A stretch of 36,872 nucleotides of DNA from Planctomycetota bacterium (GTDB lineage Bacteria; Planctomycetota; Phycisphaerae; Phycisphaerales; SM1A02). This document shows, one piece after another, positions 24,608 through 33,141 of the stretch. The stretch's first letter is position 1; each line of letters opens with the position of its first letter. A program made the position numbers and the translations under genes. Under the pieces are notes generated by a model. The model saw nothing but the letters and a program-made list of their open reading frames with translations. It was not told the DNA's origin and did no database searches. The stretch spans positions 1-36,872 of the forward strand of contig JAQBZO010000018.1 of assembly GCA_027622195.1 (NCBI GenBank), read 5' to 3'.

Positions 24608-26149
24608 CTAGTACGACTTCGCCCAAACCACTCGTCGGGCGCTCGGACGGCCGGTCCAAACACATTTTCCCTCTTCGGCGGGGGCGTCGAGCGGAAGACA
24701 GCGCACGGTCACGCCGAGGAGGTTCTTGATTTCAGCTTCGACCGCTGGGTCGCCACAGAAGTGACACCATGCGAATCCGCCGTGAATCGGAGTCGGCACA
24801 TTTTCGTCTTGCGATGCCGAGGCGAAGTACGACTCAAACTCGCTGCGTGTATCGATTCGACACGAGTGCGCATCTCTGAATTGACGAGCGCGGTTCAACA
24901 TGTCGTCTTGCATTTCATCGAGGAGCGCCACAATCCCCGAGACAAACGCATCGCGACCGATCGTCTCACGCTCTTTCACTCCACGGTCACGGCGCGAAAC
25001 ACTCACCGCGTTCTGCGCCATATCGCGAGGACCCACCTCTACGCGAAGTGGCACACCACGCTTCACCCATTGCCAAGTCTTGTCACCACCCCGCAAATCA
25101 CGATCATCCACTTCGACTTGAACAGGACGACCGTCGTAGGTTGCACGAGCGAGATCTGCGGCGAGCGTGCGACACCATTCCATCACTTGCGGAGCTGATC
25201 CATCATCTCGAATGATTGGAAGGATGACGACATGCGACGGAGCAAGTTTCGGTGGAAGGACCAGTCCATCGTCGTCAGAGTGAGTCATGATGAGCGCGCC
25301 AACGAGTCGCGTGCTGACACCCCAACTGGTCGTCCAAGCGTGATGCAGCGTTCCATCCTTGTCGGTGAACTGAATACCGCTCGACTTGGCGAAATTCTGT
25401 CCGAGGAAGTGGCTCGTGCCAGCTTGCAGTGCCTTGCGGTCCTGCATCATGGACTCGATCGAATAGGTGCGTACAGCGCCTGGGAATCGTTCCCCCTCTG
25501 TCTTCTCGCCTTTGATCACGGGCATGGCCATCCAGTTTTCTGCGAAATCGCCGTACACCTCGAGCATTTTCATCGTTTCGACGACGGCCTCGTCGCTCGT
25601 GGCGTGGGCGGTGTGCCCTTCTTGCCAGAGGAACTCGGTGGTGCGCAAGAACAAACGAGTCCGCATTTCCCAGCGCACGACATTCGCCCACTGATTGATG
25701 AGGAGTGGAAGATCGCGCCACGACTCAACCCACTTGGCGAAACTGGCGCCGATGATCGTCTCACTCGTCGGACGCACGATGAGTGGTTCATCTAACTCAC
25801 CTGTTGGAACGAGCTTTCCATCTTTCCCTGGAGCAAGCCGATGATGCGTGACCACCGCGCACTCTTTTGCGAATCCATCGACATGGTCCGCTTCCTTCTG
25901 AAGAAACGACAGAGGAATGAAGAGCGGAAAGTAGGCGTTGCGGTGTCCAGTCGCCTTGAACTTCGAGTCCAAGACTCGTTGGATGTTTTCCCAAATGGCA
26001 TAACCCCACGGCTTGATAACCATGCATCCGCGTACAGGCGACGACTCTGCGAGATCGGCGGCGCGCACGATCTGCTGATACCACTCTGCGTAATTTTCCT
26101 CACGCGTCGGCGAGATCGCCGTGCGTGGCTTTTGTTCTTTTTGTGTCAT
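24608..26149 (-). CDS. proS: Prolyl-tRNA synthetase, archaeal/eukaryotic type
   Basis: This class II synthetase charges tRNA-Pro. The 513-aa protein lacks the bacterial editing insertion. It ends in the C-terminal Tyr (VVWAKSY) seen in archaeal-type ProRS. Class II motif regions are visible (PLIVRPTSETIIGASFAKW, RTRLFLRTTEFLWQEGHTAH), and the C-terminal zinc-like site is CHFCGDPAVEAE plus a later VRCLPL. The ATG at 26149 gives a start just before the conserved TREENYAEWYQQIV; a TTG at 26191 upstream overlaps the preceding gene. It follows the lipoprotein gene by 38 bases. Confidence 0.94.
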   Translation of the reverse strand: MTQKEQKPRTAISPTREENYAEWYQQIVRAADLAESSPVRGCMVIKPWGYAIWENIQRVLDSKFKATGHRNAYFPLFIPLSFLQKEADHVDGFAKECAVVTHHRLAPGKDGKLVPTGELDEPLIVRPTSETIIGASFAKWVESWRDLPLLINQWANVVRWEMRTRLFLRTTEFLWQEGHTAHATSDEAVVETMKMLEVYGDFAENWMAMPVIKGEKTEGERFPGAVRTYSIESMMQDRKALQAGTSHFLGQNFAKSSGIQFTDKDGTLHHAWTTSWGVSTRLVGALIMTHSDDDGLVLPPKLAPSHVVILPIIRDDGSAPQVMEWCRTLAADLARATYDGRPVQVEVDDRDLRGGDKTWQWVKRGVPLRVEVGPRDMAQNAVSVSRRDRGVKERETIGRDAFVSGIVALLDEMQDDMLNRARQFRDAHSCRIDTRSEFESYFASASQDENVPTPIHGGFAWCHFCGDPAVEAEIKNLLGVTVRCLPLDAPAEEGKCVWTGRPSARRVVWAKSY

Positions 26150-26187
26150 AGATGCCTTGGCGTGACGATACGACGCGGTTTCACCAG

Positions 26188-26721
26188 TCAACCAGCGGCG
26201 GATGGATCATTCGCGGTCGGTGCGTCGGTTGGAATATTCCAACTCTGCAGATAATCGGGCTGGAACATCTGCAACGGTCCAACCTTCTTCAGATAGACGG
26301 TGACGAGGCGCCAGAGTCCGTCCGCGCCGTGATAGACCACATCCACTTGCGCCTTGGCTCCGCTCACGCGCACTTGTCGAATGCTGAAGGAGTCAACATC
26401 GTCCTTGCGCATCGGTCGTGCATCGGTCGGGAGCACTTGTGCCACTTTCTCCCACACCACACTGCGCGCCCCTGATGGCAAGTTCCAAACGAGCGGCTGC
26501 GTTGGAGCAACACGCTGATGTGTGAACTTGATCGCCTTCGCCATGATGTCTGGCATCGGCGGGAAGTAAGGATCCACAAACGCTTTCGGATCGTCTGTTG
26601 GAAAGTTTTGATAGACGTTGCATCCTGTGAGCAACGGCATCAACAAGGTCGCGCACATCACCGACGCGGCCAACACCACACGGCAGAGGACACGAGCGAA
26701 AGCGAAGCGGCGGTCTTGCAT
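26188..26721 (-). CDS. Lipoprotein between nusG and proS
   Basis: The 177-aa product has a signal peptide with LLMPLLTGC (lipobox, Cys34), so it is probably a lipoprotein. The mature part is rich in Pro near the start (NFPTDDPKAFVDPYFPPMPDIM) and then has strand-rich segments (RQVRVSGAKAQVDVVYHGADG). I recognise no domain. Only 2 bases separate it from the nusG stop, so it is co-transcribed with secE-nusG, and proS follows 38 bases later. Confidence 0.85.
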   Translation of the reverse strand: MQDRRFAFARVLCRVVLAASVMCATLLMPLLTGCNVYQNFPTDDPKAFVDPYFPPMPDIMAKAIKFTHQRVAPTQPLVWNLPSGARSVVWEKVAQVLPTDARPMRKDDVDSFSIRQVRVSGAKAQVDVVYHGADGLWRLVTVYLKKVGPLQMFQPDYLQSWNIPTDAPTANDPSAAG

Positions 26722-26723
26722 GT

Positions 26724-27521
26724 TTACTTGCCAACCTTCTGGAGGAGCCAGTACTCGACCTCGAGTGGCACCTGCCGACCGAAGATCGTAACCAGAATGC
26801 GCACGACGCCTCGGTCTGGGAAGACCTCGTCGACCGTGCCTTCATGGCTGAGGAATGGACCTTCCATGATGGTGACGTGGTCGCCCTTCACGAATTCCAT
26901 CTTGACTTGCGGATTGTCATCTGGCTTCTTCGAGTCGAAGAGCATTTTCTCGACTTCAGACGGCACCATTGGCGTTGGTCGTCCCGCGGTACCGACGAAA
27001 TCACCCACACCCATCGTCTCCTTGATGAGGAAGAAGACATCCTGCGGGATGCGTCCATCTGCTTCGAGGTGCATCTCGACGAAGACATACCCTGGATAGA
27101 GCTTGGTCTCCGTGATCTTCTGCTTGCGTTCCTTGACGACCTTGTTCTTCTCGGTCGGCACCATGATGCGCCCCACGAGATGTCCCATGCCTTCAATCTG
27201 AACTTTGCGCAGCAGTGTGGCGCGCACGGAATCTTCCTTGTTGCTCGCCACGCGCAGCACGAACCAGTCCATGCCGTCGCGGTACATCGGAAGATCGAGG
27301 TCGCTGAGTGGAGTTCCATCCGCAGCAACCGTTCGTGTTGTGGAGGCGGGACGCGCTGCCCCCTTGTCCACCAACCGTTGAACAGCAACGCCCGAACCAA
27401 GCACGAGGCCCGGTGCGGTGACCGTCACGGGACGACGCACTCCGAGATTGAGACGCGGCTTGCCGCTCTCTGTTGTCTCTGGAGTGGTGGAGTCTTCGGG
27501 CTGTGTCGTTTCGTCAGACAT
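26724..27521 (-). CDS. nusG: Transcription elongation factor NusG with a long N-terminal extension
   Basis: NusG binds RNA polymerase and supports elongation, Rho-dependent termination and coupling to ribosomes. The 265-aa protein has an NGN domain from about residue 85 (MDWFVLRVASNKEDSVRATL; KLYPGYVFVEMHL) and a KOW domain (FVKGDHVTIMEGPFLSHEGTVDEV). The first ~80 residues are polar and low in complexity (Thr/Glu/Pro-rich, then basic), longer than the usual NusG start. It follows secE by 2 bases and precedes the lipoprotein gene by 2 bases. Confidence 0.96.
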   Translation of the reverse strand: MSDETTQPEDSTTPETTESGKPRLNLGVRRPVTVTAPGLVLGSGVAVQRLVDKGAARPASTTRTVAADGTPLSDLDLPMYRDGMDWFVLRVASNKEDSVRATLLRKVQIEGMGHLVGRIMVPTEKNKVVKERKQKITETKLYPGYVFVEMHLEADGRIPQDVFFLIKETMGVGDFVGTAGRPTPMVPSEVEKMLFDSKKPDDNPQVKMEFVKGDHVTIMEGPFLSHEGTVDEVFPDRGVVRILVTIFGRQVPLEVEYWLLQKVGK

Positions 27522-27523
27522 GG

Positions 27524-27949
27524 TTAGAAACCCATTCCTTCATCGATATGCAGCACCTTCATCCAAGTGAAGACGCGCGTGAATACGAGATCAAAAGCAA
27601 GGCAGAACAAGGCAATCATCATGCTCGAGAGGATGACGATGATGCTGGATCCAACGAGCTCGCGCCTCGTCGACCAATTCACCTTCTTCATCTCGGCTTC
27701 AGTCGCCACGAGGAAGTCAACGGCGCGCACACTCTTCGCCACGAACTTCCACAGCATGTAGCCGCAGAGGGCAGCAAACGCGATGGCGGCGCCAGCCTGG
27801 ACATAGATGGTGGAGACGACGCCCCAACTCGCAGTTCCGAAGCTTTCCCAGATCCAATACGCGCCCAAGACGGCGAGGAATCCGCCGCAAATGACTGTCA
27901 TGAGTCGCGTCCAGTACCCCTGGCCGCTTTTGTAAATAGTCGTCGACAA
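27524..27949 (-). CDS. secE: Preprotein translocase subunit SecE
   Basis: SecE is the essential small membrane subunit of SecYEG. The 141-aa call has two hydrophobic segments in the N-terminal half (LMTVICGGFLAVLGAYWIW; IYVQAGAAIAFAALCGYML). The conserved SecE core follows, DFLVATEAEMKKVNWSTRRE, with a third span (SSIIVILSSMMIALFCLAFDL). The extra two segments are lineage-type. I chose the TTG at 27949 because AGGA sits six bases upstream. A GTG at 27994 would start inside the tRNA-Trp gene. The spacing to nusG is 2 bases. Confidence 0.85.
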   Translation of the reverse strand: MSTTIYKSGQGYWTRLMTVICGGFLAVLGAYWIWESFGTASWGVVSTIYVQAGAAIAFAALCGYMLWKFVAKSVRAVDFLVATEAEMKKVNWSTRRELVGSSIIVILSSMMIALFCLAFDLVFTRVFTWMKVLHIDEGMGF

Positions 27950-27991
27950 CGAACTTCCTGCCTTTCGGGGTCCCTCGAAGAAGGAGCCCAA

Positions 27992-28064
27992 CACGCCGGG
28001 GGGGGATCGAACCCACGACCTGCGGATTTGGAATCCGCTGCTCTACCAGCTGAGCTACCGGCGT
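27992..28064 (-). tRNA. tRNA-Trp (CCA)
   Basis: A 73-nt cloverleaf is seen on the minus strand. The acceptor stem is ACGCCGG/CCGGCGT, the D arm uses GCTC/GAGC, and the anticodon stem GCGGA/TCCGC encloses TTCCAAA, giving anticodon CCA (28029-28031). The T loop is TTCGATC. The T stem has one U-C mismatch at its second pair. The 3' CCA is not encoded; the discriminator base is G. It sits between rpmG and secE, as in the conserved tuf-secE-nusG order. Confidence 0.95.
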
Positions 28065-28094
28065 AGAAACGGACTTGCACGCACAGTCACCGAT

Positions 28095-28274
28095 TTACTT
28101 GCGCTTGATTTTGTGGAGCGTGTGCTTGCGAAGACGAGGGCAGAACTTCTTCAGTCCCAACTTCATCTTCTCAGCGATTCCGCCCTTGACTCTGAGCTCA
28201 GTTCGATAGTTCAGGTCGCCTGTTTCGGCGCACTGAAGCCAAACATACTCGCGGTCTAGCGCTCTCTTAGCCAT
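28095..28274 (-). CDS. rpmG: 50S ribosomal protein L33
   Basis: A 59-aa frame on the minus strand reads as L33: MAKRALDREYVWLQCAETGD at the start, then DLNYRTELRVKGG and the C-terminal KFCPRLRKHTLHKIKRK. It is a small basic large-subunit protein. The usual CxxC pairs of zinc-type L33 are reduced to single Cys residues (LQCAET; FCPRLR), so it is the zinc-free form. The gene lies between the tuf terminator and tRNA-Trp, in the expected order. Confidence 0.95.
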   Translation of the reverse strand: MAKRALDREYVWLQCAETGDLNYRTELRVKGGIAEKMKLGLKKFCPRLRKHTLHKIKRK

Positions 28275-28318
28275 GATTCACCTTCTGATTCGATTGCCTC
28301 GCAGAACGAGGTATGAAA

Positions 28319-28344
28319 GGGTTGGGTGGCGATCCACCCAACCC
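28319..28344 (-). terminator. Hairpin downstream of tuf
   Basis: A perfect 11-bp stem (GGGTTGGGTGG/CCACCCAACCC) encloses CGAT. On the minus strand it lies 16 bases after the tuf stop and is followed by only TTT. It probably gives partial termination or stabilises the tuf mRNA end ahead of rpmG, which has no obvious promoter of its own. Confidence 0.65.
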
Positions 28345-28360
28345 CAAAACTGCTTCACAC

Positions 28361-29569
28361 TTACTTGAGGATCTTGACGACGACGCCGGATCCCACGGTA
28401 CGACCACCTTCGCGAACGGCGAAGCGAACACCTTCGTCCATCGCCACGCCCTTGCCTTCAAGGTCAACGCGCATCACGATGTTGTCACCGGGCATGCACA
28501 TCTCTGCACCCGAAAGATCATCGACCTTGCCAGTGATGTCCGTGGTGCGGAAGTAGAACTGTGGCTTGTATCCCTTGAAGAACGGAGTGGATCGTCCACC
28601 TTCCAACTTCGTGAGCACGTACACCTGCGCCTCGAAGAGTGTGTGTGGCTTGATCGAACCTGGCTTGCAGAGCACTTGGCCACGCTCGATGTCATCCTTT
28701 TCAACGCCACGAAGGAGGCATCCAACGTTGTCGCCAGCTTGACCCTGATTGAGAGTCTTCTGGAACATTTCGACGCCGGTCACGATGGACTTGCGGATGT
28801 CAGGGCGGAGACCGACGATTTCGATTTCGTCGCCGACCTTGATGATGCCGCGCTCGATGCGACCTGTCGAAACGGTGCCGCGTCCCTTGATCGAGAAGAC
28901 ATCTTCCACGCTCATGAGGAATGGCTTGTCGATTTCACGCACTGGTTCTGGAATGAAGGTGTCGATGGCCTCCATCAATTCAGCGATGCACTTGTTCGCC
29001 GCTGCATCTCCTGGAGCCATGAGGGCTGGAAAAGCAGCGCCGCGCACCACTGGGGTGTTGTCGCCGTCGAATCCGTACTTGGTGAGAAGTTCGCGCACTT
29101 CCATCTCGATGAGATCGAGAAGTTCAGCGTCTGCGATGTCGCACTTGTTGAGGAAGACAACGAGCTTCGGAACGCCAACCTGGCAAGCGAGAAGCACGTG
29201 CTCGCGCGTTTGCGGCATCACGCCGTTCACGCCGCAGACCACGAGGATCGCTCCGTCCATCTGCGCAGCACCCGTGATCATGTTCTTGACATAATCGGCA
29301 TGGCCTGGACAGTCGACGTGTGCGTAGTGGCGAAGGCCAGTCTCGTACTCAACGTGCGAGGTTGCGATCGTCACAATCTTGGTTGGATCGCGTCGTCCTT
29401 CCGACTCAGATGCTTTCGCGACTTGGTCGTAGGAGACTGCCTTGCTGAATCCACGTGCTGCTTGCACAGCGGTGATTGCAGCGGTGAGAGTGGTCTTGCC
29501 GTGATCGACGTGACCGATGGTGCCCACGTTGACGTGGGGCTTTGTACGGTTGAAGTTTTCCTTCGCCAT
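28361..29569 (-). CDS. tuf: Elongation factor Tu
   Basis: EF-Tu is the GTPase that delivers aminoacyl-tRNA to the ribosome. The 402-aa protein has GHVDHGKT (19-26), [12 protein letters not shown] (catalytic H90), and NKCD. The ATG at 29569 gives the usual [19 protein letters not shown] start. The switch I end is unusual: where bacterial EF-Tu normally reads ARGITINTAHVEYE, this one reads [16 protein letters not shown]. The key Thr (T67) is kept, but the Arg-Gly before it is Lys-Ile, and the loop is about five residues longer. It follows tRNA-Thr and precedes rpmG. Function is almost certainly normal. Confidence 0.98.
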   Translation of the reverse strand: MAKENFNRTKPHVNVGTIGHVDHGKTTLTAAITAVQAARGFSKAVSYDQVAKASESEGRRDPTKIVTIATSHVEYETGLRHYAHVDCPGHADYVKNMITGAAQMDGAILVVCGVNGVMPQTREHVLLACQVGVPKLVVFLNKCDIADAELLDLIEMEVRELLTKYGFDGDNTPVVRGAAFPALMAPGDAAANKCIAELMEAIDTFIPEPVREIDKPFLMSVEDVFSIKGRGTVSTGRIERGIIKVGDEIEIVGLRPDIRKSIVTGVEMFQKTLNQGQAGDNVGCLLRGVEKDDIERGQVLCKPGSIKPHTLFEAQVYVLTKLEGGRSTPFFKGYKPQFYFRTTDITGKVDDLSGAEMCMPGDNIVMRVDLEGKGVAMDEGVRFAVREGGRTVGSGVVVKILK

Positions 29570-29661
29570 GATGAGAGACTCCAGCGCTCGGGACACTTGG
29601 TGTGCCCGTTGTTGTTCGACCATCTCGCCAAAAAGTGGACGAGTGGCCATGTCGACAGCGA

Positions 29662-29677
29662 ATCCGGTTCACCGGAT
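29662..29677 (-). other. Tetraloop hairpin between tRNA-Thr and tuf
   Basis: A 6-bp stem (ATCCGG/CCGGAT) with a TGAA loop in the transcribed strand lies 7 bases downstream of the tRNA-Thr 3' end and about 90 bases before the tuf start. It may mark an RNA processing point separating tRNA from mRNA. That is inference from position. Confidence 0.4.
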
Positions 29678-29684
29678 CCGCGGA

Positions 29685-29756
29685 AGCCACCGAAGGGGCT
29701 TGAACCCTCGACCTCACCCTTACCAAGGGTGTGCTCTACCACTGAGCTACGGTGGC
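29685..29756 (-). tRNA. tRNA-Thr (GGT)
   Basis: A 72-nt cloverleaf is seen on the minus strand, with acceptor GCCACCG/CGGTGGC. The anticodon stem CACCC/GGGTG encloses TTGGTAA, giving anticodon GGT (29722-29724). The T stem GAGGG/CCCTT encloses TTCAAGC. The 3' CCA is not encoded; the discriminator is U. It is 115 bases upstream of tuf, an arrangement also known from other bacteria. Confidence 0.96.
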
Positions 29757-29770
29757 ATTCCGAGATGAAA

Positions 29771-29792
29771 AACCGCCCAAGGTTGGGCGGTT
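29771..29792 (-). terminator. Rho-independent terminator of the pseudopilin gene
   Basis: A perfect stem (AACCGCCCA/TGGGCGGTT, 9-10 bp) has a very short loop. On the minus strand it is followed by a T run (TTTTT across 29772-29768). It lies about 107 bases after the pseudopilin stop and 15 bases before tRNA-Thr. It is also at the very start of the transcript from the candidate promoter at 29803-29830. Confidence 0.75.
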
Positions 29793-29802
29793 CAAGAGGG
29801 GC

Positions 29803-29830
29803 ATCGTAGCGAATATCGGCAGTCGATCAA
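29803..29830 (-). promoter_or_regulatory. Candidate promoter for the tRNA-Thr/tuf operon
   Basis: On the minus strand, TTGATC (29830-29825) and TACGAT (29808-29803) are separated by 16 bases, resembling sigma-70 -35 and -10 boxes (four of six matches each). Transcription would start near 29796, immediately before the hairpin and about 40 bases upstream of tRNA-Thr. Boxes were picked by eye. Confidence 0.45.
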
Positions 29831-29898
29831 GTCGATGGATGAAATGCAGCTCAGAGCCACCGCGATAGTGGACGAAATGTGTACGACAAGGTTCCGAA

Positions 29899-30876
29899 TT
29901 ACGGAGTCGGATCTGGGTTATCGGACCTGTCGAGATTGGTGACCTTCCACCCGTATCCGACATAGTCCGTCCCCGCGGTTTGTCCAGCGACATCGTCGTA
30001 GTAAGCACCCTGCAATTCTTCGAGAGAATCAAAGTGATCGATGCTTTCGATGTGTCCGTCCAACAGGGCGGCGAGCATCATGTCGCCCACATATCGGTGG
30101 TCGGTCTGACCATCGTGGCCACCCCACGTGGCTTCATCGAATGCGATGGTCTCTCCTGCTCGAGAATCCACCAACCAGATGGACTGGACAGGACGGCGAA
30201 TCTGCGCGGTGGTGAACCAGCGACCAGTCGGCCCGGTTGCGTTGAAAAAATCGTTCGCAGCGAAATATCCCGGGTGGCCCGCTTCGCGCGTCGCGGCGCC
30301 AATGCCAAAGGGAGTCGCCTCGTCGGTGATCGTGACATCGTCTTCGACGAAGGGTGTCGTCAACTCAACAGCAGATCGAAATGGGTTGTTGTTGAATGCT
30401 GGATACGCGTCATAGAGCAGACGATCGGGAGAATCCTTCTTCCAGTTGTATTGCTCGCCCGTTGGAAGCTGGACGGCAACGCCTCCGAGTCCTGAATCTG
30501 CCCACAAAATGTCGGCCCATGTGCCCGTATACGGATTTCCAAGCGGTGGATTCACAGATCCATTGTTCGTCACCTCAGGAGCGCGAACATTGCCCTTCTG
30601 ATGATTCATCGTGTAATCGAATGTGCTGGGCGGGATAAAGTCGCGATTCGCGGTCGTATACGCCTGCAAGTAGGTCACGCACTGTTTGAGGTTGTTTTGA
30701 CTTTGAGCCCATAGCGCGTTGCGGCGCGCCGTCATCAGCGCGGGCAGAAGAATCGCCACGAGGACGGCGATAATGGCGACGACAGTCAGAATCTCGACGA
30801 GGGTGAATCCGAGTGCGCCGCGTGAGCGTGACCGGTTGGATGCCATCTGGGAAACAATGAACTTCGTCGATCGCAT
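29899..30876 (-). CDS. Pseudopilin-like protein with prepilin cleavage motif
   Basis: The 325-aa product has the type IV prepilin/pseudopilin N-terminus: a basic leader (SRSRGALG), then FTLVEILTVVAIIAVLVAILLPAL with the Glu at position 5 after the cleavage site. Planctomycetes carry many such proteins. Near the C-terminus, HRYVGDMMLAALLDGH resembles the H-Xn-DG motif of this group, here with 12 residues between His and Asp-Gly. The rest is a large globular domain. The ATG at 30876 has AGAGG six bases upstream; an ATG at 30846 would shorten the leader. A terminator lies downstream. Confidence 0.9.
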   Translation of the reverse strand: MRSTKFIVSQMASNRSRSRGALGFTLVEILTVVAIIAVLVAILLPALMTARRNALWAQSQNNLKQCVTYLQAYTTANRDFIPPSTFDYTMNHQKGNVRAPEVTNNGSVNPPLGNPYTGTWADILWADSGLGGVAVQLPTGEQYNWKKDSPDRLLYDAYPAFNNNPFRSAVELTTPFVEDDVTITDEATPFGIGAATREAGHPGYFAANDFFNATGPTGRWFTTAQIRRPVQSIWLVDSRAGETIAFDEATWGGHDGQTDHRYVGDMMLAALLDGHIESIDHFDSLEELQGAYYDDVAGQTAGTDYVGYGWKVTNLDRSDNPDPTP

Positions 30877-30969
30877 GATGCCTCTTGGAGAGTAGTTCGC
30901 GCCTCGTGGAAAACGGTTCCCGACTGATCAAAAACAGGCTACTTGTGCAAGTTTTTGGGCTTCTTTGGG

Positions 30970-32475
30970 TCAACCCATACTGAGTGTTATCAAGAACTCG
31001 CCGTTGGACTTGGTCTTGAGGAGTCGGCTCCGCAGAAGTTCCATCGCCTCGACCACGTTCATGTCTGACACCACTTTGCGGAGCTTGACAATGAGTTCGT
31101 GTTCTTTCGGATCGAGCAGCAATTCTTCGCGACGGGTTCCGCTCGCGGCGATATCAATGGCTGGCCACACTCGCTTTTCAACGAGCTTGCGCGAGAGATG
31201 CAACTCGGCGTTGCCTGTTCCCTTGAATTCCTCGAAGATCACTTCATCGGCGCGCGATCCAGTGTCAACGAGTGCGGTTCCGATGATGGTCAATGACCCA
31301 CCATGCTCGATGTTGCGAGCGCTACCGAAGAACTTTTTCGGCTTGATCAGCGCAGAGTTGTCGACACCGCCCGAGCCAATTTTGCCCGAGTTGGGAAGTC
31401 CATTGTTGTATCCACGCGCGAGTCGGGTAATCGAATCGAGCAAGATCACGACGTGATCTCCAAACTCCACCATGCGCCGTGCTTTCTCGATCACGATTTC
31501 AGCGACTTGAATGTGACGCGTTGCCTCTTCATCAAAGGTACTTGCGACCACTTCCACCTTGCCGCCCGTATTGCGCTTGAAGTCGGTGACTTCTTCTGGA
31601 CGCTCATCCACGAGCAACACGATGACATGCACATCAGGATGATTCTCGGCAATCGAGCTCGCGAGTTGCTGCAGGATGACCGTCTTTCCTGTGCGGGGCG
31701 GAGCAACGATGAGTGCTCGTTGTCCGAATCCCATCGGAGCAACCATGTCGATCACGCGCGGCTCAATCTTGGTTGGCTTCGAAAGCATTTCAAGATGAAT
31801 GCGCTTGTTGGGATGGAGCGGCGTGAGGCTCTCGAACGCAGGAAGATCATGAGCCAATGCTGGATCGCGACCATTCACGGCATCGATGCGCAAGAGAGCG
31901 AAATACACCTCTTGCTCTTTCGGCGGACGAACGAGTCCGCGAATGATTTGCCCGCGGCGCAATCCGAAGGCTCGAATCTGCGACGGAGAAACATACACAT
32001 CGTCATCGCTCGGCAAGTAGGAGTAATCCGCACTGCGGAGGAATCCGTATCCATCGGGCATGATCTCAAGCGTGCCTTCAGCGGTCATGAGGCCGTGCTT
32101 CTCGGCACGCTTCTTGAGAATCTCAAAAACGAGTCGATTCTTCGGTAGTCCAACGATTTCTTCGAGTCCCTCTTCGCGAGCGATCTTGACGATCTTCTCG
32201 CCCGTCAACTTCTGCAGTGCAGAGATGTTGAGTTCTTCTTTGTCGGCAATCTTGTACTTGCCTTGAAGTCGTGTTTCGAGTTCTGCTGCATCCGCCTTGA
32301 TCAATTCGTCGGATGGAAGCGAACCGGGGCCGAGTGGTCCCGATGGTGCCGCGATGAGCGCGGAACGACCGTGACCGCCGCCACCACCATACCCAGCGTG
32401 TCCACCCGGACCGCCTGGACCGCCTGGACCTCCACCACTTCCTCCACGGCGACGACGACGATGTCCATTACTCAT
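30970..32475 (-). CDS. rho: Transcription termination factor Rho
   Basis: Rho is the hexameric RNA-dependent ATPase helicase that terminates transcription. The 501-aa protein has the N-terminal Rho region ([20 protein letters not shown]), the RNA-binding cold-shock fold ([22 protein letters not shown]) and the ATPase domain with Walker [20 protein letters not shown] and [13 protein letters not shown]. The first ~60 residues are Arg- and Gly-rich (HRRRRRG, then repeated GGPGGPGG), an extension common in GC-rich lineages. The ATG at 32475 has AAGGAA six to seven bases upstream. Confidence 0.97.
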   Translation of the reverse strand: MSNGHRRRRRGGSGGGPGGPGGPGGHAGYGGGGGHGRSALIAAPSGPLGPGSLPSDELIKADAAELETRLQGKYKIADKEELNISALQKLTGEKIVKIAREEGLEEIVGLPKNRLVFEILKKRAEKHGLMTAEGTLEIMPDGYGFLRSADYSYLPSDDDVYVSPSQIRAFGLRRGQIIRGLVRPPKEQEVYFALLRIDAVNGRDPALAHDLPAFESLTPLHPNKRIHLEMLSKPTKIEPRVIDMVAPMGFGQRALIVAPPRTGKTVILQQLASSIAENHPDVHVIVLLVDERPEEVTDFKRNTGGKVEVVASTFDEEATRHIQVAEIVIEKARRMVEFGDHVVILLDSITRLARGYNNGLPNSGKIGSGGVDNSALIKPKKFFGSARNIEHGGSLTIIGTALVDTGSRADEVIFEEFKGTGNAELHLSRKLVEKRVWPAIDIAASGTRREELLLDPKEHELIVKLRKVVSDMNVVEAMELLRSRLLKTKSNGEFLITLSMG

Positions 32476-32514
32476 AGAAGTTTCCTTGACGTTCCGATTT
32501 CGTTCGGGGAGCAG

Positions 32515-33120
32515 TTAGCAATCGCCAACCGTCTCACGGATCCGCTCCAACACCGCGCGCACGGACGCCTGCAACGCGGTCGGATCACCATCGTTGCAGA
32601 CCATATGATGACTCATCGCGCGCTTGCGGTCAAGTGGCCATTGAGCCGCTTCTCGAGTGCGCCATTGGGTCTCACTCCATCCCCTTGCTGCCTGGACACG
32701 AGCGAATCGCGTTTCAGGTGGGGAGTCCACGAAGACAATCGCATCACATTGACTGCCTAATCCTGCCTCAAGCAGAAGTGGCGCGTCGATGACATGCGCA
32801 GCAGCGGATTTCGACTGACTAAAAAGGGACCTTCGTTGCGATTCGAGCCGCGGATGGATGACCGACTCGAGCCATTGTCGATCGCTGAGTGATTGGAACA
32901 CAATCTGAGCAATCGCTTTTCGATCTGGAGTGACTGCCGAGTCCAAAACGGTGTCGCCCCATCGATCGCGGATGAGTGCAATCACTTCTGGAGTTTGGAG
33001 AATCTCGTGTGCGATGTGATCAGAGTCAAAGCACACGCATCCAAGAGCAGCGAAGGCGCGAGCGACCTCACTTTTTCCAGCGCCAATGCCTCCGACAATG
33101 CCGATGACGGGCGGTCGCAC
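32515..33120 (-). CDS. coaE: Dephospho-CoA kinase
   Basis: This enzyme phosphorylates the ribose 3'-OH of dephospho-CoA in the last step of CoA synthesis. The 201-aa protein has the P-loop VGGIGAGKSEVA (9-20), the CFDSDHIAHEIL motif and VIDAPLLLEAGL, all typical. The start is a GTG at 33120, 21 bases after the cysS stop, and rho starts 39 bases downstream. Confidence 0.95.
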   Translation of the reverse strand: MRPPVIGIVGGIGAGKSEVARAFAALGCVCFDSDHIAHEILQTPEVIALIRDRWGDTVLDSAVTPDRKAIAQIVFQSLSDRQWLESVIHPRLESQRRSLFSQSKSAAAHVIDAPLLLEAGLGSQCDAIVFVDSPPETRFARVQAARGWSETQWRTREAAQWPLDRKRAMSHHMVCNDGDPTALQASVRAVLERIRETVGDC

Positions 33121-33141
33121 TCGGAAAGGGTAGTGGACGAA

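Noticed and set aside
27950-27994. Upstream GTG start for secE
   Set aside because: It would begin inside the tRNA-Trp gene; the TTG at 27949 has a better ribosome site and fits SecE.
28313-29809. A 498-codon plus-strand frame over tuf
   Set aside because: It mirrors the EF-Tu gene on the opposite strand and even spans the tRNA-Thr gene; high GC explains the lack of stops.
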